From the NCBI RefSeq assembly GCF_001643775.1, contig NZ_CP011402.1, positions 1,892,432 to 1,956,431 on the forward strand: a stretch of 64,000 nt of DNA, written 5' to 3'. Both the position numbers and the translations under genes were made by a program. Below, piece by piece: positions 18,308-27,928 of the stretch. The stretch is from Denitrobacterium detoxificans. Lineage in GTDB: Bacteria > Actinomycetota > Coriobacteriia > Coriobacteriales > Eggerthellaceae. Below the pieces are notes generated by a model. That model was not told where the DNA came from and made no database searches. It was given only the letters and a program-made list of their open reading frames with translations. Position 1 is the stretch's first letter. Each line of letters begins with the position of its first letter.

Positions 18308-19618
18308 CTACGCGGCACCCACGGCATACCAGGCAATCTTTTCGTCGCGCCAGCCGAGGCCGACAAGATTCTTGTGCTCCGAGGCGCTTGCCGTGAAGTT
18401 GTGGGCGCCCGACTTGGCATTCGGGTTGTATTCACGCAGGATGGTCACCGCCTGAGCGTCGTCGGAATACCAGCCAATACCCTCGTAGTTCCAACCCACA
18501 CTCACCAAGTGGTCGCGCTCGTCTTCGCTCGTGGTGTAGTGATGGTCTCCCCCATTCGGATTGTACAAGCGGTAGACTGGCGTGGAGCTTTCCTTCGGGG
18601 CCACCCATCCAATGCCCTCGTACACCCATCCGGCTTTCGCCACCGTATTGCGCTCGCTTTCGACTGCCGTATAGAAATGCTCGCCCGAATTCGGATTGTA
18701 CAGGCGATACATGCGATTGGTCGTACGAGAATCATAGGCATCTGCCCACGATTGCGCATCATAGCCGTAGTATTCCATGACGCCGATTGCATCAGCATAG
18801 CCAAGCTTCTTCAACCACGACTTTTGCTGCAAAAGGGGCCCGTCTTCAGGGCTGTCCACGTACATATGCTCAACGAGCACCGACGGTAGGTTGTTCTTGC
18901 GCGGGATACGCAGCATGCCGTAATAGTCTGTCAGCGATCCGTCGGGGTAGTAATCGCCGCTCGACAGGCGAATCTTCAAGCCGTTGTACGCAGGATCTTG
19001 CGGATGCACGCCCGCAGCCTGCAACTGGGCGGCAATCTCCTCGGCAATGGCGCGTGAAGGCGTCGCCGTACGGGAAAGCCTGTATCCGCTTTCCACGTAC
19101 TGGTGATACACCTGATAGCCCGAAGCCCCTATCGTGTCTTCGCCCTGGGCGTTGTTGTGCAGGCAAATGATTACGTCGGCCCCCGCCGCCACGGCACGTG
19201 CCGTACGCTCGTTCAAGGAAACCGTCTCGTTCTTTCCACGCGTAAGCACCACGCGCACGTTCGGATACTGCACGAGCTTTTCCTTGCAGTATTGGGCGAT
19301 TTCCCAGTTCACATCCTTTTCCACAACGTAAGACACCGCGCCATTTTCGCTGCCACCATGCCCGGGATCGAGCGCCACGATAAGCGTGCGATCGCTTCCG
19401 TACGAAGAGGGAATGGATTGAATGGAAAGGGAAAGCCCGTCGTCGCCCTCGTCGACAAGAGAAACATCTTCGCCGTCGGAGGAGTAGGCATCTTCGGGAG
19501 CATATTGCTCAGCCGCGAACGCCACGTGCGGCTCGAAGGCAAGAACGAACGCGAGCGAGCACGCCAAACACAACGCCAAAGCACCAGTAAAACGTGCAAA
19601 CCAACTCAATGTACGCAT
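18308..19618 (-). CDS. N-acetylmuramoyl-L-alanine amidase with DUF5648 repeats
   Basis: 436 residues. A signal peptide (MRTLSWFARFTGALALCLA) leads to an Amidase_3 domain (~60-280) that cleaves the amide between muramic acid and the stem peptide. The zinc-site motifs ALDPGHGGSE and CLHNNAQG and the catalytic VEHMYVDS are present. The C-terminal ~145 residues are three RLYNPN..GEHFYT / ERD..V..GW.YEGIGW repeats, like those of the giant surface proteins in this window. These are presumably the wall-targeting module (inference). ATG 19618 is preceded by GGGAG at 5 bases; in-frame TTG 19630 and GTG 19624 exist. It is a likely remodelling or autolytic enzyme. Confidence 0.88.
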   Translation of the reverse strand: MRTLSWFARFTGALALCLACSLAFVLAFEPHVAFAAEQYAPEDAYSSDGEDVSLVDEGDDGLSLSIQSIPSSYGSDRTLIVALDPGHGGSENGAVSYVVEKDVNWEIAQYCKEKLVQYPNVRVVLTRGKNETVSLNERTARAVAAGADVIICLHNNAQGEDTIGASGYQVYHQYVESGYRLSRTATPSRAIAEEIAAQLQAAGVHPQDPAYNGLKIRLSSGDYYPDGSLTDYYGMLRIPRKNNLPSVLVEHMYVDSPEDGPLLQQKSWLKKLGYADAIGVMEYYGYDAQSWADAYDSRTTNRMYRLYNPNSGEHFYTAVESERNTVAKAGWVYEGIGWVAPKESSTPVYRLYNPNGGDHHYTTSEDERDHLVSVGWNYEGIGWYSDDAQAVTILREYNPNAKSGAHNFTASASEHKNLVGLGWRDEKIAWYAVGAA

Positions 19619-19651
19619 GCCCACTCCCAACCCATATACTTCCCTGGCCCG

Positions 19652-19660
19652 AATATACCA
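19652..19660 (-). promoter_or_regulatory. Extended -10 promoter of the amidase gene
   Basis: On the minus strand TGGTATATT (TATATT at 19652-19657 preceded by TG-n) would start transcription near 19645, giving a leader of about 27 bases. No clear -35 is seen. Confidence 0.4.
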
Positions 19661-19716
19661 CTCCCCGAACCGGCCTCATCCCACGTTCGCTTGGCAAAAA
19701 CGCGAGGCAAAATTGC

Positions 19717-19860
19717 AAAAATTCGTCGTTCTGAACATTTTTTCGGAGTCAACGCGCCCCAAACCTGCCAACTTCGCAACCCCGAAGCACGTTTCCCCAG
19801 GTCGGCATTTTCGAACCTCGACAAATTGGGCTCAAGGATGTTCAGAACGGCGAATTTTTT
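19717..19860. repeat. Intergenic element bounded by 22-bp inverted repeats
   Basis: The sequence at 19717-19738 (TTCGTCGTTCTGAACAT core) is repeated in inverted orientation at 19838-19859 with one mismatch (TTCGCCGTTCTGAACAT). The arms flank 99 bases. No coding capacity is convincing. The layout is that of a MITE-like element or a large hairpin. The rest of the 443-base gap (19619-20061) holds only the amidase promoter and the terminator at 20012. Confidence 0.6.
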
Positions 19861-20011
19861 ACAAACAGGCACGTCTTTTTGCGCGGTGGGCAACTAAGGG
19901 CGCAAAAGTAGCACGACATCAGCATCAAACGCGGAAACGACGTGATAATTGGCGGAGAAACGATGAACGCCCGTCCCTTGTTCACGCCGCCCCACCTCCA
20001 CAAACGCAAAA

Positions 20012-20039
20012 GCCCGTGCGGCGAAAAGCCAGCACGGGC
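20012..20039 (-). terminator. Terminator of the dnaE-truA-disordered protein operon
   Basis: GCCCGTGC and GCACGGGC form an 8-bp stem; on the minus strand the hairpin is followed by TTTTGC. It lies 23 bases after the stop at 20062. Confidence 0.75.
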
Positions 20040-20061
20040 GCGAGAGACTGTACGAGAACGG

Positions 20062-23000
20062 CTAGGAAAGGCGATTCGTATCTACCGAGATGATATGACC
20101 TTCGGCATCTTCGTAGATGGCCAGCTTGCCATCGCGGGACGCATACAGCTGACGGAAGGTTGCGGGAGCATCATCGTCGCGATTCTGCTTGTCGCGCTTC
20201 TTGTCCTTTTCCTTCTTCATCTTCTTACCTTTCTTGCCCTTTTTCTTCTTCCCCTTCTTGTCCTTGTCCTTCTTGCCTTTCTTCTTTTTCTTCTTGGGAG
20301 CCTCTTCGAAGGCATCGTAGTCAACGGGCGGGAACGAAGTGTCATAAGACAGGGTGGAGCCCTCAGCGATGAGGCGCTCGACCGCACGATTACGCAACTC
20401 AGCGGCCTTGCGCTCTGCCTCGTAATCGGCAGCAGCATGGCGATCGCGCTCGTACGAAGGATTCAAGGGGCGTTCAGTGCCCTGCTCGGGTTCGAATGCG
20501 GGCGCCGTTACGTAAACGAACGAGGGCATGTTTGCCGCACGCGGCTCGGTGCTGTCGAGGGCACCCGCAGCTTCCTGTTCGGGGAAACCCGCATACCTGC
20601 GACGCTCGCGTTCCACGCTCTCGGCGACCTCTTCGGGCTTGGGAGATTCCTCTTCGGAAACGATGGACACCTCTTCACCCAGGGCATCGCTTGCAAGCGT
20701 CCCGTCGGGCGCAAATGCAGGTGCTGCCTGATCGGCGGAAATGGCAAATGACCCATCCTTGGGCTCGTACTCGGTGGCAACGGCCGCAGCAGCCTGCTGA
20801 GCAGCGCGCTCGGCCTCCTTCTTCGCCTCGGCTTCGCGCTCGGCGGCAAAGAGCGACTTCACGATCTCGTCGTCTTCGACAGCCGGAGCTTCAGAAGCAG
20901 CAGCCTGAACGGCAGGCTCGTCCTGGGCAACAGAAACGACATTGTCTTCGTTGACCCGCAGACGCGGAAGCGGTTCGGAAATGCTTCGTGCAAAGGCGCC
21001 TGCAGCCGCAGACGCCGCAGCAATGGACGACGATGCAGAATCGGCCTGCTGTACAGGCTCGTCCGTGGATTGGGCTTCTTCTTGCGCCTGCCCAGTCGAT
21101 GCAGAATCTGCAGCGAGCGACGAGGGCATAACGCGAGGCTCGGGCTCTGCGGGAGCCGGCTTTGCCGCCTGCTCCGTCGATACGGCAACTTGCTCCGCTT
21201 GAGCGGGCTCAGGCGCGGCCTGCTCACCCGCACTACGACCCAGCACCTCGGCAACGGACTCCAAATGCAAACCCGGCACCGATTCGAGCGCGATCGTCTT
21301 TTCGGCATGGGGAGCAACAGACTCTTCCTGGGGCTCATCCGCAGGAGCGACGTTCAGCTGCTTCTTCAAGGCTTCGCCAAGCGATTCAAGCTCAACCATC
21401 TCGGACATCGAAAGGCCAATGGACTTTTCGGCCTCCAGGAAGGAAATCTCCGGCTCGGACGTTTCCTGCTCAGCAGGCGCAGGAGCGGACACTCCCAGCA
21501 CTTCCTGAACCACCTGGTCGGGAATGGGCACCTCGGCCACCGGCACGTTTTCGACAACCTCTTCGGCGGAAGCGGGTTCCGCAGGCTTTTCGGAAAGCAC
21601 CGAAGACAGCGAAGCCACTTCGGCAGAGCCCAACGACTCGAACTTGATCACGCGACCCGACGGAGCATGAGACTCGGCAGCGGGCGCGGGTTCGCTTGCC
21701 GCAGGCTGCTCGACAGCAGCTGCGACCGACTCGGCTTCCGCAGGCACCTTGGCAGCAGGCTCGCTCGCCGCGGGGGCTTCGACCACGGGGCTCAACGGCT
21801 CAGCGGCCTTCGGAGCAGCATCAGGTGCTTCGGCCGCAGGGGCCTGGGGCGTCGCAGAGGGCTGCTCGGACTCCGTCGTAGGAACAGAGGTTTCCTGAAC
21901 GGGAGCGCTCGGCTGGGCGGCAGGCGCTTGTTCGCCGGAGGCCGCATCGGCCATGGCGCCGCGGAACACGAGTGGTTCCTGCGTCTGCACATGCTGACCA
22001 CGCGGAATGACAAACGGGCTCGTAGCATCGTCGTCGACGGGCGCATTGAAGAAACTATCGACCAGTTCCTGGGCCTTGTCGTCGGAAGGAGCCCAATCGG
22101 GAAGCACGCCCTCGGAATGCGCGGTAGATTGCGCCTCTTGCGACGCAGATTGCTGCGCGAGCGCACTACCCTCGGAGGGTTGCTGCGCCACCGGCTCGGC
22201 CTCCGCAGGCTTTACGGCTTCCCCGGATTGATTCGTCGCCGCAGCTTGCTGCGCAGGCAACTCTGCCTCTGCACCCTGCTGGGCAGACGCGACAGCCTGA
22301 ACGGGAGCCGCGGATTCCGCAGCGGCTTGAGCGGCTGCGGGCTGTTGCTCGGAAGCATCTGTGCTTGCGTCCTGTTTCTGCGCTTCAGTTACTTCTTCGG
22401 CGGCAGGCGCAGACTGCGAAACAGGTTCTTCCGCAGCGGTAACGGGCTTGATGACCTCAGTCTGATCCGAGACGGGCTCTTCCTGCGGCTCTTCCACATG
22501 AGCCACCTGAGCTCGATACGTGGAGCCAAGCGACTTGGCGGTTGCGGCCTGCGCCGCATACGTGGTGTCATGGCCTTGCGCACGGCTCGACTGGGCCGCA
22601 TAGGTGCTTTCCGAAGGAACATTACGCGCAACGATGCGCTCGAGCTCGACGGCAAGACCAGCCAGCTCGGCATTAGACGCCGGAGAATGCTCGAGCTTCT
22701 GCGCAATGGAAGCCACACGTTCCCACGAGGCTGCATCTACGGGCGCATCGCCCTGAGGAGCTGCAGACTGGGGCTGTTCCGGCTCCGCGGAAGCTTCGGC
22801 GGCAAGCGCCGAAGCAATACTACCCACCACGGCTTCGCCAGGCGAAGCAAGGGGAATCACCTTCTCGCCCATGGGAACCACAACAGGCGACGTGGGTTGT
22901 ACAGCATTGGCGGCTGCGGGCTGCGACGCTTGAGGAGCATTCACCGCAACGGGTTGACCACCCTGCGAGGCCGCGACCGCGGGTTGGGTCGCTTGTGCGG

Positions 23001-23343
23001 GAGCGGACGCAGGATCGGCAGTGGCCGTCGTTGGCTGAGCCGCCTGCGCAGGAGCAGGAGCAGGCTCGGCGCCAACCGCTGCAGGCTGAGCTCCTTGCGC
23101 AGACTCGCCCGCAACAGGCTGGGCCTGCGGCGCAGCAGCGGAAACCGGCGCCTGAGACACAGACGCAGCCGCTTCTGGCGCACTGGAATCTACGGATTGT
23201 TGCGCGGTGGCTTGCTCGCCCGCCGACGCAGAGTTGCCATCTCCCCCATATACAACCACTGAACTGTTCGCGGAAACGACGGCACTTTCCACGACTTCGG
23301 ACGCCTCTTTCGCGTCCTTCTTCTTACGCTTACGGAATAGCAT
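20062..23343 (-). CDS. Very large disordered Ala/Glu/Pro/Gln-rich protein with Lys-rich C-terminus
   Basis: 1093 residues, no recognised catalytic domain and no signal peptide. It begins MLFRKRKKKDAKE and then runs ~950 residues of low-complexity, mostly acidic Ala/Glu/Pro/Gln/Ser sequence. Short motif repeats occur, such as TYAAQ/TYRAQ and a recurring SLGSAEVASLSSVL / SLGEALKKQL / LESVAEVLG pattern. Near residues 1020-1060 a stretch of nearly pure Lys/Gly/Asp is followed by a compact, apparently folded end (RQLYASRDGKLAIYEDAEGH). The gene starts 19 bases after the truA stop, so it belongs to the dnaE-truA operon. An unknown cytoplasmic polyampholyte; a nucleic-acid or membrane-surface role for the Lys tail is speculation. 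Confidence 0.75.
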   Translation of the reverse strand: MLFRKRKKKDAKEASEVVESAVVSANSSVVVYGGDGNSASAGEQATAQQSVDSSAPEAAASVSQAPVSAAAPQAQPVAGESAQGAQPAAVGAEPAPAPAQAAQPTTATADPASAPAQATQPAVAASQGGQPVAVNAPQASQPAAANAVQPTSPVVVPMGEKVIPLASPGEAVVGSIASALAAEASAEPEQPQSAAPQGDAPVDAASWERVASIAQKLEHSPASNAELAGLAVELERIVARNVPSESTYAAQSSRAQGHDTTYAAQAATAKSLGSTYRAQVAHVEEPQEEPVSDQTEVIKPVTAAEEPVSQSAPAAEEVTEAQKQDASTDASEQQPAAAQAAAESAAPVQAVASAQQGAEAELPAQQAAATNQSGEAVKPAEAEPVAQQPSEGSALAQQSASQEAQSTAHSEGVLPDWAPSDDKAQELVDSFFNAPVDDDATSPFVIPRGQHVQTQEPLVFRGAMADAASGEQAPAAQPSAPVQETSVPTTESEQPSATPQAPAAEAPDAAPKAAEPLSPVVEAPAASEPAAKVPAEAESVAAAVEQPAASEPAPAAESHAPSGRVIKFESLGSAEVASLSSVLSEKPAEPASAEEVVENVPVAEVPIPDQVVQEVLGVSAPAPAEQETSEPEISFLEAEKSIGLSMSEMVELESLGEALKKQLNVAPADEPQEESVAPHAEKTIALESVPGLHLESVAEVLGRSAGEQAAPEPAQAEQVAVSTEQAAKPAPAEPEPRVMPSSLAADSASTGQAQEEAQSTDEPVQQADSASSSIAAASAAAGAFARSISEPLPRLRVNEDNVVSVAQDEPAVQAAASEAPAVEDDEIVKSLFAAEREAEAKKEAERAAQQAAAAVATEYEPKDGSFAISADQAAPAFAPDGTLASDALGEEVSIVSEEESPKPEEVAESVERERRRYAGFPEQEAAGALDSTEPRAANMPSFVYVTAPAFEPEQGTERPLNPSYERDRHAAADYEAERKAAELRNRAVERLIAEGSTLSYDTSFPPVDYDAFEEAPKKKKKKGKKDKDKKGKKKKGKKGKKMKKEKDKKRDKQNRDDDAPATFRQLYASRDGKLAIYEDAEGHIISVDTNRLS

Positions 23344-23362
23344 AGGCGTTCCTTTGATATCT

Positions 23363-24166
23363 CTACCCTAGGTGCCTATTGTACCCCTCATATCCCACCT
23401 GCCAAAAGACCAAACCTTGAGCAGGTGCTTTTTCTCCTGCGGCATCGCGCGAGCACGCTTTGAGCACGCTATCGACCCATGCGGGTTCGCGCAAGCCGCG
23501 CCCCACGGCAACAAGCGTTCCAGCAATGGTGCGCACCATGGAATGCAAGAATGAACTGCCCACCACGCGAATGCAAACCAGATCCTGACCGGCAATCTGA
23601 ACGGGAGCAACGCTCAAATCGAGCACGTTACGGCACGTGGGCTTCCCCACCGCACTGGCAGCCAGGCAGAAGCTCTTGAAATCATGCTCGCCGATAAGGT
23701 ACTGCGCAGCTTCATTCATAGCCTGAATGTCGAGCGGCTCGCACCGCAAATGCCAGCAGAAATCAGCCATGACGAGCGGGGGCAGGGGCCCCACGGAAAG
23801 GTAGTAGCGATACTCGCGCCACTGCGCATCGAAGCGCGCCGAAAAGCCATCGGCCGCCTGCCACACATCGCGCACGCCCATATCTTCCGGAGTAAGCGCG
23901 TTCAGCGAACGAAGCAGAACGCGCGGAGTGCGCGTTTCAAGCTCTTCTTCCGAGACATCGTAGCTAATGACCTGGCCCAACGCATGCACACCCGCATCAG
24001 TGCGGCCCGCGCACGTGGTATCGACCGGACGACGGTACAACACCTCGAGTGCGCGGTTCAATTCGCCCTGCACCGTGGCAAGGTCGCGGCCATTATGCGG
24101 CTTCTGCGTGGCGAATCCGTGGTAGCCCGCGCCGTTGTACTGCAGCAGCAGCGCCATGGTAGCCAT
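23363..24166 (-). CDS. truA: tRNA pseudouridine(38-40) synthase
   Basis: 267 residues. It isomerises uridines 38-40 in the anticodon arm of tRNAs. The motif CAGRTDAGVHALGQVISYD contains the catalytic Asp, and QYNGAGYHGFATQ at the N-terminus and FLHSMVRTIAGTLV near the end are family hallmarks. Length is normal for TruA. The ATG overlaps the dnaE stop by one base (TAATG), an unusual partner for truA, which in many bacteria follows ribosomal genes. Confidence 0.95.
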   Translation of the reverse strand: MATMALLLQYNGAGYHGFATQKPHNGRDLATVQGELNRALEVLYRRPVDTTCAGRTDAGVHALGQVISYDVSEEELETRTPRVLLRSLNALTPEDMGVRDVWQAADGFSARFDAQWREYRYYLSVGPLPPLVMADFCWHLRCEPLDIQAMNEAAQYLIGEHDFKSFCLAASAVGKPTCRNVLDLSVAPVQIAGQDLVCIRVVGSSFLHSMVRTIAGTLVAVGRGLREPAWVDSVLKACSRDAAGEKAPAQGLVFWQVGYEGYNRHLG

Positions 24167-27100
24167 TACGATGCAGCGCTCCAGACTTCGCGGCCGAACA
24201 GCGAATACAGCTCGCGGTACAAACCGCTATTGCGCGCGTCGACCGTGAGCGGCAATTCCGCGCGAAACTTCTGGCCATTGTTCTGGCGCACGAACAGCAC
24301 AGCGCCATCGCGACCGGGGTACTTCTTCAAAATCTGCGTGAGGAACTGCATGTTCTGCTGCGAAAAATCGCTTTGCTGAATGGTGATGCCCAGCGTTTTC
24401 GGCGGTGCGTCCTCTTCGCTTTCGCCCAGGTCGAGCAGAGAGACCTCGAACGCCATAAGCTGATTGCGATCGCCAGCTTCGTACTTGCCCTTGATCTTCA
24501 CAATGGCATCTTCCCGGATGGCATCGGCGTAGTCTTCGTACTTGAAGCAAACGCATTCCACGTGGCCCGTGGTGTCTTCCAGCGTAAACGTAGCCATGCG
24601 CGTGCCCTTCTTGGTGAGCTTCGTGGCCGCAGCGGAAATCATGCCCACAAACGTAGAGTTCTTGATATCGCGCTCACGTTCAGCCAGGTCGCCAATACGG
24701 AACTTGGAAAGCTTACGCAGCTTGCTCTCGTACGGACGCAGCGGATGGTCGCTTACGTAGATCTTCAGAATGTCCTTTTCGAACTTCAGTTTCGTGCGCT
24801 TGTCCCATTCGATGCCATCGGGCTCGGGCACTTCCTCATGGAAACCCGAATCCTCGTCATCGGCAAACATGTCGAACATGGAAATCTGGCCGGCATTGCG
24901 GTCCTTCTGACGACGCGCAGCGTTTTCCAGCAGCGGCGTATCGTCCAGGAAGTGCATGCACTGCTTACGCGTGTAACCCGTGCTGTCGAACGCACCTGCC
25001 TTGATCAGGGCTTCGAGCGTCTTGCGGTTGTAGCTGCGCGCATCCATGCGGCGCACGAAATCGTGCAGACTGGTGTACGCGCCACCCTTCTCGCGCTCGG
25101 CGATGATGTCCTCTACGACCTTTTCGCCTACGCCACGCACGCCGGCAAGGCCGAAGCGCACGCCCTCGTCGACAGGGGTGAATTCCAGGTTCGACTCGTT
25201 GATGTCGGGCGGCAGTACCTTGATGCCGCTGCCGTTGCAGCTAGCGATGTAGTGAATAAGCTTGTCGTTGCTGCCCAGGTAGCTGGAAAGCACAGCGGCC
25301 ATGAACTCGTTCGGGTAATGCGCCTTCAGGTATGCGGTGCGCATAACCAGCACGGCATAGCAAGCCGAGTGCGACTTGTTGAACGCGTACTGTGCGAACT
25401 TCTCGGCGTCGGACCAGATCTTCTTCGAAACCTCCAACGAGTAGCCGTTTTCCACGGCGCCGTTGTTCCAGTCCTCTTCCAAGGCCTTCATGACCTCGAG
25501 CTTTTTCTTACCCATTGCCTTACGCAGCTTGTCGGCCTTACCTGCCGAGAAGCCACTCATGGCCATGGAGATCTGCATCAACTGTTCCTGATAGACGATG
25601 GTGCCGTACGTTTCCTCAAGAATGGGACGCAGTCGATCGTCGTAGTACTTTACGGGCTTCTTGCCGCTTACGCGATCGACGTAGTCGTCGACGAAGCCGT
25701 TCTGCAGAGGACCCGGTCGGTTCAGTGCAATCGATGCAACGATATCGGAGAAGCGGCGCGGTTTCATGCGCGCGAACAGCGTAACGTACAGGTTGCCTTC
25801 CACCTGGAACAGGCCGTCCATGTTGCCGCCGCACATGAGCTTGAAGCTCTCGGGATCATCCAGCGGAATCTTACCGGGGTCAATCTCGATGCCGTGACGC
25901 TTCTTCACGTTGGCGCATGCGCGAGAAATTACGCCCAGGGTACGCAGACCCAGGAAGTCCATCTTCAGTAGGCCCAGCTCAGGAGTGTAATGGCCGTCGT
26001 ACTGGGTGATGATGCCGCCGCCCTTGGTATCGCGCTTTACGGGCACATGGTCGGAGAGCGGGTCGCGGCAAATGATGGTGGCGCAGGCATGCACGCCCTC
26101 GCCACGCACCTGGCCTTCGATAGATTGGGCGGCTTCGATTACCGCCTGACAATCGGGGTCGTGCTCGTAGACGTCCTTCAAGTCGGGGTTCGTATCGAGC
26201 GCCTGCTGAATGGTGATGCCGATTTCGCCGCCGATGAGCTTGCAAATCTTGTCGCCCACCGCATACGGGTAGTCGAGCACGCGCGCGGCGTCACGCACGG
26301 CGTTCTTCGCCTGCAGCTTGCCGAACGTGATAACGCCCGAGATGTGGTCTTCGCCGTAGAACTCGCGCACGTGCTCGATAACGTCCTGGCGATGCTGGTC
26401 GTCGAAGTCGACGTCGATATCGGGCATCTCGACACGTTCCACGGAAAGGAAACGTTCGAAGAGCAGGCCATACGGCAGCGGATCGAGGTCGGTAATGCCC
26501 ATGGCATACGTAACGATGGAGCCAGCAGCGGAGCCACGGCCTGGGCCTACGCCGATGCCGTTGTTCTTGGCCCACATGATGTATTCCTGCACGATGAGGA
26601 AGTACGCGGGGAAGCCCTGCTGGATGATAACGCCGGCCTCGTGCTCGTAGCGCTCGATAACGTCGGGGCGCATCTTGCCCAGCTCTTCCATATTGGTGGC
26701 CTTGCCCTCGCCATAGCGATTGATGAGGCCCTTTTCGCATTCCTTACGGAACCATGAGACTTCGGTTTCGCCTTCGGGCACGGGGAAGCGCGGCAGAATG
26801 GAGTCGCGTTCCAGCACGACGTTGCACTTTTCCGCCAGCTCGACGGTGTTGTCGCATGCTTCGGGGAACTCGGCCATAGCGGCGCGCATTTCCTCTTCCG
26901 TCTTCATATAGAACTGGTCGTTCGAGAAGCGCATGCGATCGACGTCGTCGACCTTACTGCCCGTGCCAATGCAGAGCATGATGTCCTGCGCTTCGGCGTC
27001 TTCGTGCGTAAGATAATGGAAGTCGTTCGTAGCAATGGTCTTCAGGCCCAGGTCACGCGCGATGCCGGCAAGCTGATGGTTCAATTCCGTCTGCGTTTTG

Positions 27101-27663
27101 CCATGGTCGGTGGTAATGCCCTGGTTCTGAAGTTCGATATAGAAGTCGCCCGGCTCGAAGCACGCAGACAGCTTGCGCACCCATTCCACGGCGTCTTGGT
27201 ACTGGTTCACGTCGAGCAGACGCGGGACGATGCCGGCGATGCAGGCCGTGGTACCGATGATGCCCTTGCCGTACTTCTGCAGCATGGCATAGGTGGTGCG
27301 CGGCTTGTAGTAGAAGTTGTCGACGTGCGATTCGCTGACGAGGTTCACCAGATTGTGGTAGCCCTCGTTGTTCTTGGCCAGCAGCACCATGTGGTACAGC
27401 TTGGGCTTGCCTTCCTTCTTCAGCTCGTCGTCGGTGGTGAAGTAGACTTCGCAGCCAAAGATGGGCTTGACCTTCTGGCCCGTTTCCTTTTCCAGGGCCA
27501 TGCAAGCATCTTCGAGTTCGGGCACGCCACTCATGACGCCGTGGTCGGTAATGGCAACGGCCGGCATGCCCAGATCAGCCGCACGCTTGACCATGGCTTT
27601 TACCTTTGTGGCACCGTCGAGCAGGGAATATTCCGTGTGATTGTGCAAATGAACAAACGCCAT
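24166..27663 (-). CDS. dnaE: DNA polymerase III alpha subunit
   Basis: 1165 residues. It starts MAFVHLHNHTEYSLLDG, the PHP-domain opening; GAGG lies 7 bases upstream of the ATG at 27663, while the open frame continues to 27774 without a usable start. The polymerase core has the metal-binding aspartates in MPDIDVDFDD and LLKMDFLGLRTLGV, plus the helix-hairpin-helix and C-terminal OB-fold (MATFTLEDTTGHVECVCF). This is the replicative polymerase, DnaE1 type by length and layout. It is the first gene of the operon with truA and the disordered protein. Confidence 0.95.
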   Translation of the reverse strand: MAFVHLHNHTEYSLLDGATKVKAMVKRAADLGMPAVAITDHGVMSGVPELEDACMALEKETGQKVKPIFGCEVYFTTDDELKKEGKPKLYHMVLLAKNNEGYHNLVNLVSESHVDNFYYKPRTTYAMLQKYGKGIIGTTACIAGIVPRLLDVNQYQDAVEWVRKLSACFEPGDFYIELQNQGITTDHGKTQTELNHQLAGIARDLGLKTIATNDFHYLTHEDAEAQDIMLCIGTGSKVDDVDRMRFSNDQFYMKTEEEMRAAMAEFPEACDNTVELAEKCNVVLERDSILPRFPVPEGETEVSWFRKECEKGLINRYGEGKATNMEELGKMRPDVIERYEHEAGVIIQQGFPAYFLIVQEYIMWAKNNGIGVGPGRGSAAGSIVTYAMGITDLDPLPYGLLFERFLSVERVEMPDIDVDFDDQHRQDVIEHVREFYGEDHISGVITFGKLQAKNAVRDAARVLDYPYAVGDKICKLIGGEIGITIQQALDTNPDLKDVYEHDPDCQAVIEAAQSIEGQVRGEGVHACATIICRDPLSDHVPVKRDTKGGGIITQYDGHYTPELGLLKMDFLGLRTLGVISRACANVKKRHGIEIDPGKIPLDDPESFKLMCGGNMDGLFQVEGNLYVTLFARMKPRRFSDIVASIALNRPGPLQNGFVDDYVDRVSGKKPVKYYDDRLRPILEETYGTIVYQEQLMQISMAMSGFSAGKADKLRKAMGKKKLEVMKALEEDWNNGAVENGYSLEVSKKIWSDAEKFAQYAFNKSHSACYAVLVMRTAYLKAHYPNEFMAAVLSSYLGSNDKLIHYIASCNGSGIKVLPPDINESNLEFTPVDEGVRFGLAGVRGVGEKVVEDIIAEREKGGAYTSLHDFVRRMDARSYNRKTLEALIKAGAFDSTGYTRKQCMHFLDDTPLLENAARRQKDRNAGQISMFDMFADDEDSGFHEEVPEPDGIEWDKRTKLKFEKDILKIYVSDHPLRPYESKLRKLSKFRIGDLAERERDIKNSTFVGMISAAATKLTKKGTRMATFTLEDTTGHVECVCFKYEDYADAIREDAIVKIKGKYEAGDRNQLMAFEVSLLDLGESEEDAPPKTLGITIQQSDFSQQNMQFLTQILKKYPGRDGAVLFVRQNNGQKFRAELPLTVDARNSGLYRELYSLFGREVWSAAS

Positions 27664-27715
27664 AACCAAACCTCTTCGTTGCGTGCGTAGCTTCGTTTCT
27701 TGTTTCTCGTACGCC

Positions 27716-27724
27716 ATTCTAACA
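27716..27724 (-). promoter_or_regulatory. Extended -10 promoter of dnaE
   Basis: On the minus strand TGTTAGAAT fits TGn-TAnAAT. The predicted start near 27709 gives a leader of about 46 bases. No strong -35 at the ideal distance. Confidence 0.45.
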
Positions 27725-27891
27725 GCCGTCGCCCATGGGCGGGCAACCGCTTTCAGGTTTCCATGCGATGTCAAAAAGCGAAGCGCAAAGGAAGCGCCTT
27801 AAGCAGCATTGGGATTACGCGGCGAGATGGCCGAGGAGTCCAACGACATTCGAAAACACAACGGACGACATGCAATCGAGCCCTATTCGGG

Positions 27892-27928
27892 CAAAAAAGA
27901 AGCCCCGCGAGTGTGCGTGCGCGAGGCT
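27892..27928 (-). terminator. Intrinsic terminator of the candidate small RNA
   Basis: A 9-bp stem with one G-T pair and a 10-base loop, followed by TCTTTTTTG on the minus strand. It stands ~230 bases upstream of dnaE, where no annotated minus-strand gene ends, so it terminates an otherwise unannotated transcript. Confidence 0.65.

Noticed and set aside
19606-19893. 95-codon minus-strand frame over the 19.7 kb inverted repeat
   Set aside because: Its start region overlaps the amidase start, and both arms of the inverted repeat encode parts of it; it is best explained by the repeat element.
21070-23262. Plus-strand frame of 730 codons
   Set aside because: Antisense to the disordered protein; Arg/Gly/Leu-rich shadow of GC-biased codons.
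27825-27850. tRNA-like string (GGCGAGATGGCCGAGGAG)
   Set aside because: Resembles the 5' end of a Ser/Leu tRNA, but no anticodon stem, T-loop (GGTTCGAATCC) or acceptor partner follows.
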